Source: Bacilli bacterium (GTDB lineage: Bacteria; Bacillota_I; Bacilli_A; RF39; UBA660). Taken from it: 17,710 nt of DNA. Under the pieces are notes generated by a model. The model saw only the letters and a program-made list of their open reading frames with translations. It made no database searches and was not told the origin of the DNA. Each line of letters starts with the position of its first letter. Position 1 is the stretch's first letter. Position numbers and translations under genes: made by a program. The stretch covers positions 1 through 17,710 of the forward strand of contig CAAHEL010000009.1 in the NCBI GenBank assembly GCA_900772445.1. The letters are read 5' to 3'. Below, in pieces: positions 1 through 6,961 of the stretch.

Positions 1-1536
1 ATATTCCCAAGAGCCTCCACTCATATCATATACTCCGTACACATTTCCTGTTGTTGATGCCAAAACTCCTTTTGCACCGTTATATTTATTTGCATCTGTA
101 GTACAAGTTGTTGATGAAAAATTTGCACTTACTTTATCTCCGCCTATTCCTGTTACATAAGTAGAACAGTTATTTATTGTTACTTCAGTACAAGTACCTC
201 CAGTACATCTTCCGTAATTAGAGTTTGTTAGATATGCTACTGCTCCCCACTCCATATTTGTTAACATATGTGAATCTACTAATGTTTTATCTGCTGATAA
301 TCCATATATATTATTTGTGTTTTGCATACCTTGTATTACTGTACTAAAGTTTGATACTTGATTACTTCTCCAAGAATTTACATTAGGTAATATTCTTGCT
401 GTTAGAGTTGTTGAACTTCCACCTCCGTTTGTTGCTGTTGGTGCTTCACTAGATAACTCAAACTTACCTATCCAAAAACCTCTTAATTCATTATCTTCAA
501 AAGTAAATGCTGGGTGTGTATAATAATCACTATTTTCTCCAGTACAGGTTTCATTTGGTGAACCTGCATCTGATGATGGTGTTGCATAACTATAATTATT
601 ACAAATTATTGTTCCAGTTGTATTTGTGTCACTTTCAAATACTATGTCTATTCCCGTTGTTCTAGCGTTATATGAGTCTGTTCCTATAACCTTATTTATA
701 TTCCATACTTTATATTTATATCTTGGTATCCATACATAAAATGCTAAAATATCAGAGTCTGTTATTTCAGTTCCTGCAGTGGCCTTTTTATATATTGCTC
801 TATTTGTTTCTGTTACTAATACTGCATTAGCCCATTTTTTATTTGTATAATCATACCAACCATAAGTCGATGTTGAACTTTCAGTGTCTGCTTTTACCCA
901 TTTTGAAGTTGCTTTATTATAAACAACCGGTATTAGTCCTTGTACTAAATCTGGATAGTTTGCACCGCTTTCGTCAATTTGGTCGTGTATTTCGTATTTT
1001 TCTGTTACTTGGACTGCTTCAGCGTGTACGAAACCACTATAGGTATCTCCTTCTCTTTCTTGATATAAGTTTATATCTAACCAAAGATATACTTTATATG
1101 TTGTTGAGGTATCATTTAGATAAAATCTATATATTACTTGGTTTTCTATTCCTTTGACTGAACCTGATGATACTTCGGTATCATTTACTACTACAGAATA
1201 TTTTAATGCTCCAGTTGTAAAGTCTATCGAAGAGGTATCATTTGTGGTTATATATAATGTACCTAGTGCATCTACTTTACAAGTAGGGTCTTTATACATT
1301 ACTATATCACTACTAACTCCTTTATCTGAATAACTTGTTCCTACTTCGATACCTGAAGTTACGTCTTGTCCTTTGGTATAATTTATGGTGAAACAACCAC
1401 TTGTTCCCGATATTACAAATAGTTTAGTCCAGTCTGTTACTGCTAAAGTTATTCCTAAACCAAGCATTATTATTGTTATTATTATTCCTACTGTTAGGTA
1501 TTTTCTTTTCTTTTTTTCTACTTTGTTTTCTTCCAT
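1..1536 (-). CDS. Membrane-anchored surface protein with FGE/SUMF1-like C-terminal domain (3' end missing)
   Basis: The frame is open from ATG at 1536 to the window edge (512 codons); the C-terminus lies outside. AGGAG sits 7 bases before the start. A basic cytoplasmic segment (residues 1-13) is followed by one membrane span (about 14-33) and a long Ser/Thr/Asn-rich exterior with several Cys. From about residue 265 it shows landmarks of a family common in uncultured gut Firmicutes: VWIPRYKY (W269), THPAFTF, GFWIGKFE, MEWGAVAYL, and finally TTGNVYGVYDMSGGSWEY, which resembles the GN-V-EW signature of formylglycine-generating-enzyme folds. The fold is likely used for ligand binding or adhesion (C-type-lectin-like) rather than catalysis, but that is inference. 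The gene follows an XRE regulator on the same strand, and its upstream region has a poly-C tract and hairpins. Surface location is well supported; function is unknown. Confidence 0.85.
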   Translation of the reverse strand, partial: MEENKVEKKKRKYLTVGIIITIIMLGLGITLAVTDWTKLFVISGTSGCFTINYTKGQDVTSGIEVGTSYSDKGVSSDIVMYKDPTCKVDALGTLYITTNDTSSIDFTTGALKYSVVVNDTEVSSGSVKGIENQVIYRFYLNDTSTTYKVYLWLDINLYQEREGDTYSGFVHAEAVQVTEKYEIHDQIDESGANYPDLVQGLIPVVYNKATSKWVKADTESSTSTYGWYDYTNKKWANAVLVTETNRAIYKKATAGTEITDSDILAFYVWIPRYKYKVWNINKVIGTDSYNARTTGIDIVFESDTNTTGTIICNNYSYATPSSDAGSPNETCTGENSDYYTHPAFTFEDNELRGFWIGKFELSSEAPTATNGGGSSTTLTARILPNVNSWRSNQVSNFSTVIQGMQNTNNIYGLSADKTLVDSHMLTNMEWGAVAYLTNSNYGRCTGGTCTEVTINNCSTYVTGIGGDKVSANFSSTTCTTDANKYNGAKGVLASTTGNVYGVYDMSGGSWEY

Positions 1537-1561
1537 AATATCTCCTTTTTATACACAAAAA

Positions 1562-1605
1562 AACTATAGAAAAATTTATCTATTTCTAGATAACTTCCTA
1601 TAGTT
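1562..1605 (-). promoter_or_regulatory. Two-part hairpin in the leader of the surface-protein gene
   Basis: Arms AACTATAG (1562-1569) and CTATAGTT (1598-1605) pair perfectly. Inside them TTATCT (1576-1581) pairs with AGATAA (1588-1593) around a 6-base loop. In the minus-strand transcript this structure ends about 25 bases before the start codon, just upstream of the Shine-Dalgarno. No U-run follows it, so it is not a simple terminator. It could affect mRNA stability or translation; there is no direct evidence for either. Confidence 0.45.
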
Positions 1606-1638
1606 AAATTCTTTGTAATCCTTTATTTTATAAGGGGT

Positions 1639-1669
1639 TAGATAGTTTTTATGCCCCCCCCCCAATTAA
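1639..1669 (-). promoter_or_regulatory. Possible promoter of the surface-protein gene spanning the poly-G tract
   Basis: On the minus strand TTAATT (1669-1664) is followed after 19 bases by TATCTA (1644-1639). The spacer contains the ten-G tract. Both hexamers are weak and the spacing is 2 bases longer than optimal. An alternative −10-like TATAAA at 1632-1627 has no good −35. The call is tentative. Confidence 0.25.
1654..1663. repeat. Homopolymeric C10 tract (G10 on the coding strand)
   Basis: Ten consecutive C on the + strand stand in a strongly AT-rich intergenic region, about 118 bases upstream of the surface-protein start codon. No other C or G run of this length occurs in the window. 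Such tracts are prone to slipped-strand mispairing. Placed between possible −35 and −10 elements it could act as a phase-variation switch (inference). Confidence 0.9.
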
Positions 1670-1680
1670 CTTATGGTTAA
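1664..1680. promoter_or_regulatory. Candidate operator B: inverted repeat TTAAC-N5-GTTAA next to the C tract
   Basis: AATTAACTTATG at 1664-1675 recurs exactly, on the other strand, in the XRE gene's promoter at 2540-2551. Here it is part of an inverted repeat with 5-base arms (1666-1670 and 1676-1680). The location fits a binding site for the XRE protein encoded just upstream. Confidence 0.35.
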
Positions 1681-1717
1681 CAATGATAATACTATTCATA
1701 AGAGGGACACCTTCTTT

Positions 1718-2494
1718 CTATATTTTTCTTGACTGTATTTCTGCTATTTTATCAAATACTTCACTAGCATTTTTTTCATTTATTTCGGTATAACCTAATT
1801 CTTTTAATGCTTGTACTTTTGCAGTATTTAATTCTTGAGTTCTACTCATTTTTTCTTCATTTTTTCTTGCTAATTCTGCTTCCCATCTCTTATGGGATTC
1901 AGCAAGTTTACTTCTTGATGCTCCACCATTATTATATAGTGTCATTGCTGAGTACATTATACTTTCTAAAACAAATTGTTTATCTTCTTCAAAAACAAAC
2001 TCATTAGGTTTTGTATAACCTGCTGCTTTAGATACATAACCTAGAATATATTTTAATTCTTTAGTATTACCCATTGCTTGTAAGAAGTGATAAAAGTAAG
2101 TTACTGTATTAAAACAAGTTTTAGTTTTATCTTCATTAAACATTTCTTTAATTAAGAATACTATGTCACTAACTAATTCTTGTTCTTCTTTTCTTAAACC
2201 AGATAACTCAATTACTTCGTTCTTTCTAGAGTTTACTTTTTTAGAATCAAATATTTTATTTCCTACTGTTTGGATATATTCATTAGTTATATCTATTTCT
2301 TCAATTTCTAGTTCTGATTTTACATTTAATAATTTTAATAATAGTTGTAATTTTTCATTAGGTAATTTTGATAAATCATCACCGTCAAGATAGTTGTATA
2401 CCATTTGTCTAGAAACACCGAGATATTTAGCAAGATTAACTTTTGAAATATTTGCTTGTTTTAAAATTAAGTTAATTTTATCTACAACATTCAT
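1718..2494 (-). CDS. XRE-type helix-turn-helix regulator with uncharacterised C-terminal region
   Basis: The 258-aa protein starts at ATG with GGAGGA about 6 bases upstream. Residues 1-60 form a Cro/C1-type DNA-binding domain: residues 18-38 include LAKYLGVSRQMVYNYLDG, a classic helix-turn-helix with the Q/S/Y recognition pattern. An acidic linker (about 58-75) leads to a long helical region of no family I recognise. Residues 95-185 are moderately hydrophobic helices; 194-258 are charged, Lys/Glu/Ala-rich and possibly coiled coil. There is no membrane segment. Its own promoter and the region in front of the downstream surface-protein gene share a 12-base sequence, so autoregulation and control of that gene are plausible. 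No convincing terminator separates the two genes. The DNA-binding role is well supported; target and signal are unknown. Confidence 0.85.
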   Translation of the reverse strand: MNVVDKINLILKQANISKVNLAKYLGVSRQMVYNYLDGDDLSKLPNEKLQLLLKLLNVKSELEIEEIDITNEYIQTVGNKIFDSKKVNSRKNEVIELSGLRKEEQELVSDIVFLIKEMFNEDKTKTCFNTVTYFYHFLQAMGNTKELKYILGYVSKAAGYTKPNEFVFEEDKQFVLESIMYSAMTLYNNGGASRSKLAESHKRWEAELARKNEEKMSRTQELNTAKVQALKELGYTEINEKNASEVFDKIAEIQSRKI

Positions 2495-2534
2495 TTTACA
2501 TTCCTCCGTTTATTTGTGTTAATACGTTTAGACT

Positions 2535-2551
2535 ACTTACATAAGTTAATT
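2535..2551. promoter_or_regulatory. Candidate operator A at the XRE gene start site
   Basis: ACTTA-CA-TAAGT (2535-2546) is a near-perfect 12-base palindrome immediately downstream of the −10 box. It overlaps CATAAGTTAATT (2540-2551), the exact complement of the 12-mer beside the surface-protein promoter. The position suits autorepression by the HTH protein. Confidence 0.4.
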
Positions 2552-2577
2552 ATACTATATAAGGAATTAAAAATCAA
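2549..2577 (-). promoter_or_regulatory. Sigma-A promoter of the XRE gene
   Basis: TTGATT (2577-2572), a 17-base spacer and a perfect TATAAT (2554-2549) lie about 55 bases before the start codon. Confidence 0.7.
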
Positions 2578-2625
2578 GAATATTTCTTTGTTAAAATTTG
2601 ACTTTTGTTATATTATTACTTTGCA

Positions 2626-2671
2626 CTATTAAAAATATAAAGAAACACTATAATATTTATTTAAGTGTTTC
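2626..2671 (-). terminator. Terminator of mnmA
   Basis: AGTGTTTC (2664-2671) pairs with GAAACACT (2642-2649) around a 14-base loop that contains the mnmA stop codon. The minus-strand transcript then reads TTTATATTTTTAA. The 8-bp stem overlaps the last codons of mnmA. Confidence 0.65.
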
Positions 2672-3739
2672 CTTAATTATACCTCCTGCTAAACATAAAC
2701 CATCTTCATCATATAAGACACAAAATTGTCCCGGTGTTACTGCTTTTGAACCATCATACATTACTTTTAATGTTTTATCATCAATATATTCAATACTACA
2801 TTTTATATCACTTTGTCTATATCTAAATTTACAATAGCAATTAGTAATTTTTTTATCTGTTAAGAAATTAACATCTTCGATTATTGCACTAGTTGAATAT
2901 AAGTATTTATTTTCATCGCCACTAGCAACATATAAAATATTATTTTCTAAATCTTTTTTACATACATAATGTTTTTTAGTATTACCTCCAAGGTTTAATC
3001 CTTTTCTTTGTCCTAGTGTATAATACATCAGTCCAATATGCTTACCTAATACTTCTTTAGTATCAATATCTATTATATCTCCAGGAATATTAGGAAGATA
3101 ATTTTTTAAGAAATTTCTAAAGTTTCTTTCTCCAATAAAACATATTCCTGTTGAGTCTTTTTTCTTTGCAGTTACTAAATCTAACTCTGAAGCAATTTTT
3201 CTCACTTCTGGTTTAGTTAATTCTCCAAGTGGAAATAATACATTTTTAAATTTATTTTTATCAACATATGCTAAAAAGTATGACTGGTCTTTATTAGTAT
3301 CTACTGCTTTACAAAGATTACCATCAACTATTCTTGCATAATGTCCTGTAGCAATATAATCAGCACCAAGTTCTTTTGCTTTTTCAATGAAAGCATCAAA
3401 CTTTATATATTTATTACACATAACATCAGGATTTGGAGTTCTTCCTTTATTTAATTCATCTAAAAAATAAGTAAATACATTATCCCAATATTCTTTAACA
3501 AAATCTACTCTATGTAAAGGAATATTTAATTTTTCACATACTTTTACTGCATCATTATAATCTTCTTCCTGAGGACAGATATCATTATTTAAATTAGGAT
3601 TACCTAAATAATCATTATTTATTACACTATCCCAATTTCTCATAAAAAGTCCAATTACATTATAACCTTGTTTTTTAAGTAAATATGCCGCAACTGAACT
3701 ATCTACTCCACCAGATATACCTACAACTACATTTTTCAT
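2657..3739 (-). CDS. mnmA: tRNA-specific 2-thiouridylase MnmA
   Basis: MnmA inserts sulfur at C2 of the wobble uridine (U34) of tRNA-Lys, -Glu and -Gln, using ATP and a persulfide relay in the cytoplasm. The 360-aa length is normal for the family. The N-terminal PP-loop motif SGGVDSS is at residues 9-15. The catalytic Cys108 lies in NPDVMCNKYIKF and the persulfide partner Cys200 in STGICFIGERNF. ATGHYARI (about 130-137) and DQSYFL (about 151-156) are also family signatures. The start ATG has GAGGTGAT 5-6 bases upstream. It follows the SpoIIM-like gene but has its own extended −10 promoter and its own terminator. No adjacent cysteine desulfurase gene is present in the window. Assignment is firm. 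Confidence 0.97.
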   Translation of the reverse strand: MKNVVVGISGGVDSSVAAYLLKKQGYNVIGLFMRNWDSVINNDYLGNPNLNNDICPQEEDYNDAVKVCEKLNIPLHRVDFVKEYWDNVFTYFLDELNKGRTPNPDVMCNKYIKFDAFIEKAKELGADYIATGHYARIVDGNLCKAVDTNKDQSYFLAYVDKNKFKNVLFPLGELTKPEVRKIASELDLVTAKKKDSTGICFIGERNFRNFLKNYLPNIPGDIIDIDTKEVLGKHIGLMYYTLGQRKGLNLGGNTKKHYVCKKDLENNILYVASGDENKYLYSTSAIIEDVNFLTDKKITNCYCKFRYRQSDIKCSIEYIDDKTLKVMYDGSKAVTPGQFCVLYDEDGLCLAGGIIKETLK

Positions 3740-3765
3740 TAATAATCACCTCAAAATATAAGATA

Positions 3766-3774
3766 ATTATACCA
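3766..3774 (-). promoter_or_regulatory. Extended −10 promoter of mnmA
   Basis: TGGTATAAT on the minus strand (3774-3766) is an exact extended −10 (TGnTATAAT), 27 bases before the ATG. The −35 region is poor, as is usual for this class. It overlaps the tail of the upstream spoIIM-like gene's 3' region. Confidence 0.65.
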
Positions 3775-3785
3775 TAAATCTACTT

Positions 3786-4415
3786 TTAGATAAATAGTTT
3801 AATAAATAATTTGAATAATGCTGGAGTTAAAAACGTCTCTAAAACGGAAGAAACAAAAGAAATAAATAAGCATATACCTAGTATTACTAAATATTTTTTT
3901 AAAAAATGTTTAAAGTTTATTACTCTACTACCTATTATTAATTTATATAAATTTATTGTAAATATTATACTATATATTCCAATAATTAATATAGCAAAGA
4001 TATTTAATAACTGATGTGGTAAAATATAAAATATACTAGCAAGTATTCCTTTAATACTATAAACATAAATTAATGAAGTAATAGAAAAACCTATTACAAA
4101 ACCTTTGATATATATTAAAAAGATATTAAATATTATACCTATAATAGACATACCTAAAATAAATATTATCATTATATATGTAAAATTAATTAAAATACTA
4201 TTTTTTAAAGTATCTATACTACTTATATTATTTGAATTAATATTTGTAATAAAATTAGTTATTTGATTTATAATAATTGTTTTATCATTACTAGTAGTTA
4301 AAACTAAAAATATTGAACCTGATATCACTCCCAAAATAATGATAAAGATTAAGAATAAATTAATTTTTTTACTTGGAATAATAGCACTTATAGTCTTGTT
4401 TATTTTTGCGTTCAT
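3786..4415 (-). CDS. SpoIIM-family (DUF95) integral membrane protein
   Basis: The chosen start is the ATG at 4415 (209 aa), preceded by GGTGAT; two GTG codons 9 and 12 bases upstream are in frame but lie inside the Shine-Dalgarno. The protein is very hydrophobic, with about five membrane spans. An extracytoplasmic loop follows the first (ISGSIFL...). The segment GILASIFYILPHQLLNIFAILIIG matches the SpoIIM/DUF95 pattern of a helix, then PH and an aliphatic helix. In B. subtilis SpoIIM joins SpoIID and SpoIIP in septal peptidoglycan remodelling during engulfment. Homologues also occur in non-sporulating bacteria, so family membership is better supported than a sporulation role. Sporulation-type neighbours (cse60, cotE) elsewhere in the window make it plausible. 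Confidence 0.7.
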   Translation of the reverse strand: MNAKINKTISAIIPSKKINLFLIFIIILGVISGSIFLVLTTSNDKTIIINQITNFITNINSNNISSIDTLKNSILINFTYIMIIFILGMSIIGIIFNIFLIYIKGFVIGFSITSLIYVYSIKGILASIFYILPHQLLNIFAILIIGIYSIIFTINLYKLIIGSRVINFKHFLKKYLVILGICLFISFVSSVLETFLTPALFKLFIKLFI

Positions 4416-4447
4416 TAGTATCACCACTTAATTATATTAAATTATTC

Positions 4448-4476
4448 TTGAAATTATTACCAAAATTAGATATAAT
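4448..4476 (+). promoter_or_regulatory. Strong sigma-A promoter of the 37-aa membrane peptide gene
   Basis: TTGAAA (4448-4453), a 17-base spacer and a perfect TATAAT (4471-4476) lie 30 bases upstream of the start codon. It is among the best-matched promoters in the window. Confidence 0.8.
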
Positions 4477-4506
4477 TAAGTAGTATTATGAGGAAGGAGT
4501 ATATAA

Positions 4507-4620
4507 ATGAGTAAGAAAAGTAAAAAGAAAGCTAAAAATATCGTTGGTAAAATTGTAGTTTTAACAATGCTACTTTTAATGGTAGTTTCTACAATTGTTA
4601 GTGTACTTGTTTATTTATAA
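4507..4620 (+). CDS. Small single-span membrane protein (37 aa, DUF4044-like)
   Basis: ATG at 4507 is preceded by GGAAGGAG with 7 bases of spacing, downstream of a consensus promoter, and TAA at 4618-4620 is followed directly by a terminator hairpin; together these make a real gene very likely. The first 15 residues (MSKKSKKKAKNIVGK) are strongly basic. About 20 hydrophobic residues follow, ending in VLVYL, so it is an inner-membrane peptide with the N-terminus in the cytoplasm. The layout recalls DUF4044 small membrane proteins of lactobacilli and streptococci, but I cannot confirm that by sequence comparison. It lies between divergent spoIIM and convergent mltG. Function is unknown. Confidence 0.75.
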   Translation: MSKKSKKKAKNIVGKIVVLTMLLLMVVSTIVSVLVYL

Positions 4621-4624
4621 TTAT

Positions 4625-4653
4625 AAAAGATACTTTACTCAAGTATCTTTTTT
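4625..4653. terminator. Bidirectional terminator between the 37-aa peptide gene and mltG
   Basis: AAAAGATACTT (4625-4635) pairs perfectly with AAGTATCTTTT (4641-4651) around a 5-base loop. T-runs follow on both strands, so it can end the + strand small gene and the minus-strand mltG transcript, whose stop codon is at 4652-4654. Confidence 0.85.
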
Positions 4654-5743
4654 ATACACACCAATTATTTTCTCTTTTTAATTTATTTATTGTATTAAAA
4701 TGTCCGGTTTCATTTTCATTTAGATATGTTTTTCCATTACAGTCTGCGACAAAGTAATAGTAATTATGTTCGGTAGGTTCTAGAGTTGCAAGTAATGATT
4801 CTAAACCTGGATTACATATTGGTCCCACTGGTAATCCTGTAAAACTACTACATCTAGTATTATAAGCATTATCACATTTATATAAACCAAGTCCTTCGGT
4901 TAATGATACTTTAAAATCATCTATTTTTAGTGCATAATATGTTGTAACATCACTACCTAAACTCCAGTTATCTTTTACTCTATTATAAAATACTCCCGCA
5001 ACACCTTTTCTATCATCAGCATTTGCACCTTCTAATTCAACAATTGAAGCAAGAGTAAAAAATTTGTGAATAGATAAATCAGAATTTTCTATTTTTGCTT
5101 TGTAAGGTGCTAATTTTTTTTCTGTTTCATTTAACATTGTTTCTATTATTGTTTCATTTGTTACTTCTTTATTCAAGAAAGCATATGTTTCAGGAAAAAG
5201 ATAACCTTCTAATGGATAATATATTTTAGTGTTTTTTATATCTTTCGTTAAAAACCAATATTTATCAATTAAAGTATCAATATATTTACTATCTGTTACT
5301 TTTTCTATAAAACTATCATAAGAATTATTAGTATTTTCGCTTACTGCATTAGCAATCCATCTAATATTTTTACCTTCTTTAAAAGTTATTCTTATTTCAT
5401 CTGGATTATAACTATTACCTTTTTGTAAGGTTTCTACTATTTCTTTTAAACTCATGCTTTCATTTAATTTATAAGTAGATGCTTTTAAATTATTTATTTT
5501 ATGTAATTTTACATACACTTTAAAAACAAATTCATTTCTAATTAAATTATTTTCTTTTAAAGTTTTACCAATTCCTGTAATTGTACCACCATCAATAACT
5601 ACTATTTTATCTTCAGTATTATCTGAAATGTTAGTTAAGTTATATTTATAAAATGCTATACCAGAAATAATTATAACTATTCCTATTATTGCTAATATAA
5701 TTAATATTTTTAAAATATTATTCTTTTTTTTAATTCTATGCAT
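4652..5743 (-). CDS. mltG: Endolytic murein transglycosylase MltG (YceG-like)
   Basis: MltG cleaves nascent glycan strands at the outer face of the membrane and sets peptidoglycan chain length. The 363-aa protein has a basic N-terminus, a membrane anchor (about 10-31) and an extracytoplasmic YceG domain. The motif YYPLEGYLFPETY (about 175-187) and ASIVELEGANADDRK (232-246), with the probable catalytic Glu236, are characteristic. SDVTTYYAL, GLPVGPICNPG and YYYFVAD follow in the usual order. The ATG is preceded by GGTGA at a short 3-base spacing, 18 bases after the DUF1292 stop. It is the last gene of the ireB–ruvX–DUF1292–mltG operon, the same order as yrzL–yrrK–yrzB–yrrL of B. subtilis. Assignment is firm. 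Confidence 0.95.
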   Translation of the reverse strand: MHRIKKKNNILKILIILAIIGIVIIISGIAFYKYNLTNISDNTEDKIVVIDGGTITGIGKTLKENNLIRNEFVFKVYVKLHKINNLKASTYKLNESMSLKEIVETLQKGNSYNPDEIRITFKEGKNIRWIANAVSENTNNSYDSFIEKVTDSKYIDTLIDKYWFLTKDIKNTKIYYPLEGYLFPETYAFLNKEVTNETIIETMLNETEKKLAPYKAKIENSDLSIHKFFTLASIVELEGANADDRKGVAGVFYNRVKDNWSLGSDVTTYYALKIDDFKVSLTEGLGLYKCDNAYNTRCSSFTGLPVGPICNPGLESLLATLEPTEHNYYYFVADCNGKTYLNENETGHFNTINKLKRENNWCV

Positions 5744-5761
5744 ACTTCACCAAACCAATAT

Positions 5762-6031
5762 CTATTTTTGACTTTCTTCCTGAATAGAATTTAAGATAGT
5801 TTCAATTATTTTCCATTCTCTTTCTGATTCGATTGCTTCTAGGGAAGTACCATCTTTTGTCTTATTATATATTGAAGCATATACTTTAATGTTTCCATCT
5901 TTATCTGTTGTATTATCTGTATAAACCATATAATTTTTCTTTGTTTCATCACTTTCGAAAGTAAATAAAACTTCACAAACTCTTTCTTTCCCCTTATTAT
6001 CTATTATTTTAAAAGTATTTTCTTCTTTCAT
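5762..6031 (-). CDS. yrzB: DUF1292 family protein (YrzB)
   Basis: This is an 89-aa acidic cytoplasmic protein. It shows the DUF1292 pattern: an EVLFTF strand (residues 20-25), then YMVYTDNTTDKDGNIKVYAS (34-53), and a C-terminal WKIIETILNSI helix. Its biochemical role is not established. It overlaps ruvX by one base (TAATG), so the two are likely translationally coupled. Gene order with ireB, ruvX and mltG is as in B. subtilis, which supports the family call. Confidence 0.88.
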   Translation of the reverse strand: MKEENTFKIIDNKGKERVCEVLFTFESDETKKNYMVYTDNTTDKDGNIKVYASIYNKTKDGTSLEAIESEREWKIIETILNSIQEESQK

Positions 6032-6450
6032 TATTTCACCTTTCTATCTAAATAATTTTGTAATATTACTTGTGCTGCTAGAGCATCTACTTTCTTTTTC
6101 CTTTTTTTTCTAGAAACATCTGCTGATATTAAAATATTATTAGATATTACTGTAGTTAATCTTTCATCTTCAAGGATTACTTCAATATTAAATTCTTTTT
6201 CTAACATTTCTTTAAAAGCAATAGATATTTCTGCTCTTTTTCCATAAGTATTATTCATATTCTTGGGAAGACCTAGTATTATTTTATTTGCATCATATTC
6301 TTTAATTAATTCACTAACTGGAATTAATAAACTCTCATAATTATCCTCTTCAAAAAAGATAGTTTTTAAGGAAGAAGCAATAGTATTAGTAGTATCTGAT
6401 ACACTAACACCTAAAGTTTTACTTCCTAAATCAAAACCTAAACATCTCAT
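6031..6450 (-). CDS. ruvX: Putative pre-16S rRNA nuclease / Holliday junction resolvase-like RuvX (YqgF)
   Basis: This RNase H-fold protein is implicated in 5' maturation of 16S rRNA. The 139-aa length is normal. Family motifs appear in order: GFDLGSKTLGVSVSD (5-19, Asp7 a probable metal ligand), IILGLPKNMNNTYGKRA (57-73), LEDERLTT (93-100), and a C-terminal KKVDALAAQVILQNYLD (119-135, Asp122). The segment before the last motif is unusually basic (RKKRKKK). Its start overlaps the ireB stop as ATGA, and its stop overlaps the DUF1292 start. Confidence 0.93.
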   Translation of the reverse strand: MRCLGFDLGSKTLGVSVSDTTNTIASSLKTIFFEEDNYESLLIPVSELIKEYDANKIILGLPKNMNNTYGKRAEISIAFKEMLEKEFNIEVILEDERLTTVISNNILISADVSRKKRKKKVDALAAQVILQNYLDRKVK

Positions 6451-6692
6451 TTTAAAAAACTCTTTAATAATACTTCGATTAATGTACTACGGTCTAAATT
6501 AGCAATTTTAACTCTAGCATCTTTATAACTAGAAATATAACCTAAATCTCCACTTTGTATATAACCTACTATTTGATTAACTGGGTTATATCCTCTTTCT
6601 TTAAGAATTTCAAATACTTCCTTAAGAGTATCATAAACTAATTTTTCACTAATGCTATCTCTACTAAAAATTAGAGTATCTTCGCTATTCAT
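6447..6692 (-). CDS. ireB: IreB family regulatory phosphoprotein (DUF965)
   Basis: The 81-aa protein carries the DUF965 core GYNPVNQIVGYIQSGDLGYI (residues 34-53), followed by YKDARVKIANLDRS, an almost full-length family match. In Enterococcus faecalis IreB is a substrate of the Ser/Thr kinase IreK and affects intrinsic cephalosporin resistance; its threonines near the N-terminus are the phosphosites there. Here Thr6 is the only comparable threonine in the first ten residues. The start ATG follows GAGGTGATT at good spacing. The stop is TGA inside the ATGA overlap with ruvX. It is the first gene of the four-gene operon; no alaS precedes it here. Confidence 0.93.
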   Translation of the reverse strand: MNSEDTLIFSRDSISEKLVYDTLKEVFEILKERGYNPVNQIVGYIQSGDLGYISSYKDARVKIANLDRSTLIEVLLKSFLK

Positions 6693-6723
6693 TTAATCAC
6701 CTCGGAATTATACTTACAATATA

Positions 6724-6752
6724 ATTTTATCATAATAATTAATTTTTAACAA
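6724..6752 (-). promoter_or_regulatory. Promoter of the ireB–mltG operon
   Basis: TTGTTA (6752-6747), a 17-base spacer and TAAAAT (6729-6724) with an upstream TG (TGATAAAAT, extended −10) lie 32 bases before the ireB start. Confidence 0.6.
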
Positions 6753-6763
6753 TATAATAAGGA

Positions 6764-6952
6764 TTAATTTTCTTTTTTTAATTCACTATACATAACTAAT
6801 GCTGAAAAACAATAAATTTGTTCTTCAGAAAATAGACTTACTCCAACACTAAATTTAATATCTATTATTTCTACTTTATTTTCTTTTATAAAATTATTTA
6901 TATCTTGTTCTAAATCTTTTTCGTGAGATTCATCAAATACTTTAACTTTCAT
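6764..6952 (-). CDS. Cse60-like small protein (sporulation-associated family)
   Basis: The 62-aa protein begins MKVKVFDESHEKDLEQDINNF and contains VEIIDIKFS (29-37) and EEQIYCFSALVMY (43-55). From memory these are the hallmarks of the Cse60 family of Bacillales, whose B. subtilis member is produced under sigma-E in the mother cell; its molecular function is unknown. Homologues also exist outside sporulation, some in phages. The Shine-Dalgarno GGTGAT lies directly after the T-run of a terminator hairpin, so expression needs read-through or a promoter inside that hairpin. No obvious sigma-E promoter is visible. Confidence 0.72.
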   Translation of the reverse strand: MKVKVFDESHEKDLEQDINNFIKENKVEIIDIKFSVGVSLFSEEQIYCFSALVMYSELKKEN

Positions 6953-6961
6953 TTTATCACC

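Noticed and set aside
843..1603. Two + strand frames (843-1157 and 1385-1603) opposite the surface-protein gene.
   Set aside because: They have no Shine-Dalgarno, their composition is Leu/Tyr/Phe-rich as expected from an AT-rich antisense strand, and the minus strand encodes a clear protein domain.
1686..1717. A terminator after the XRE gene.
   Set aside because: AAGA-AGG and CCC-TCTT can pair with one mismatch around TGT, but no T-run follows, so read-through into the surface-protein gene cannot be ruled out.
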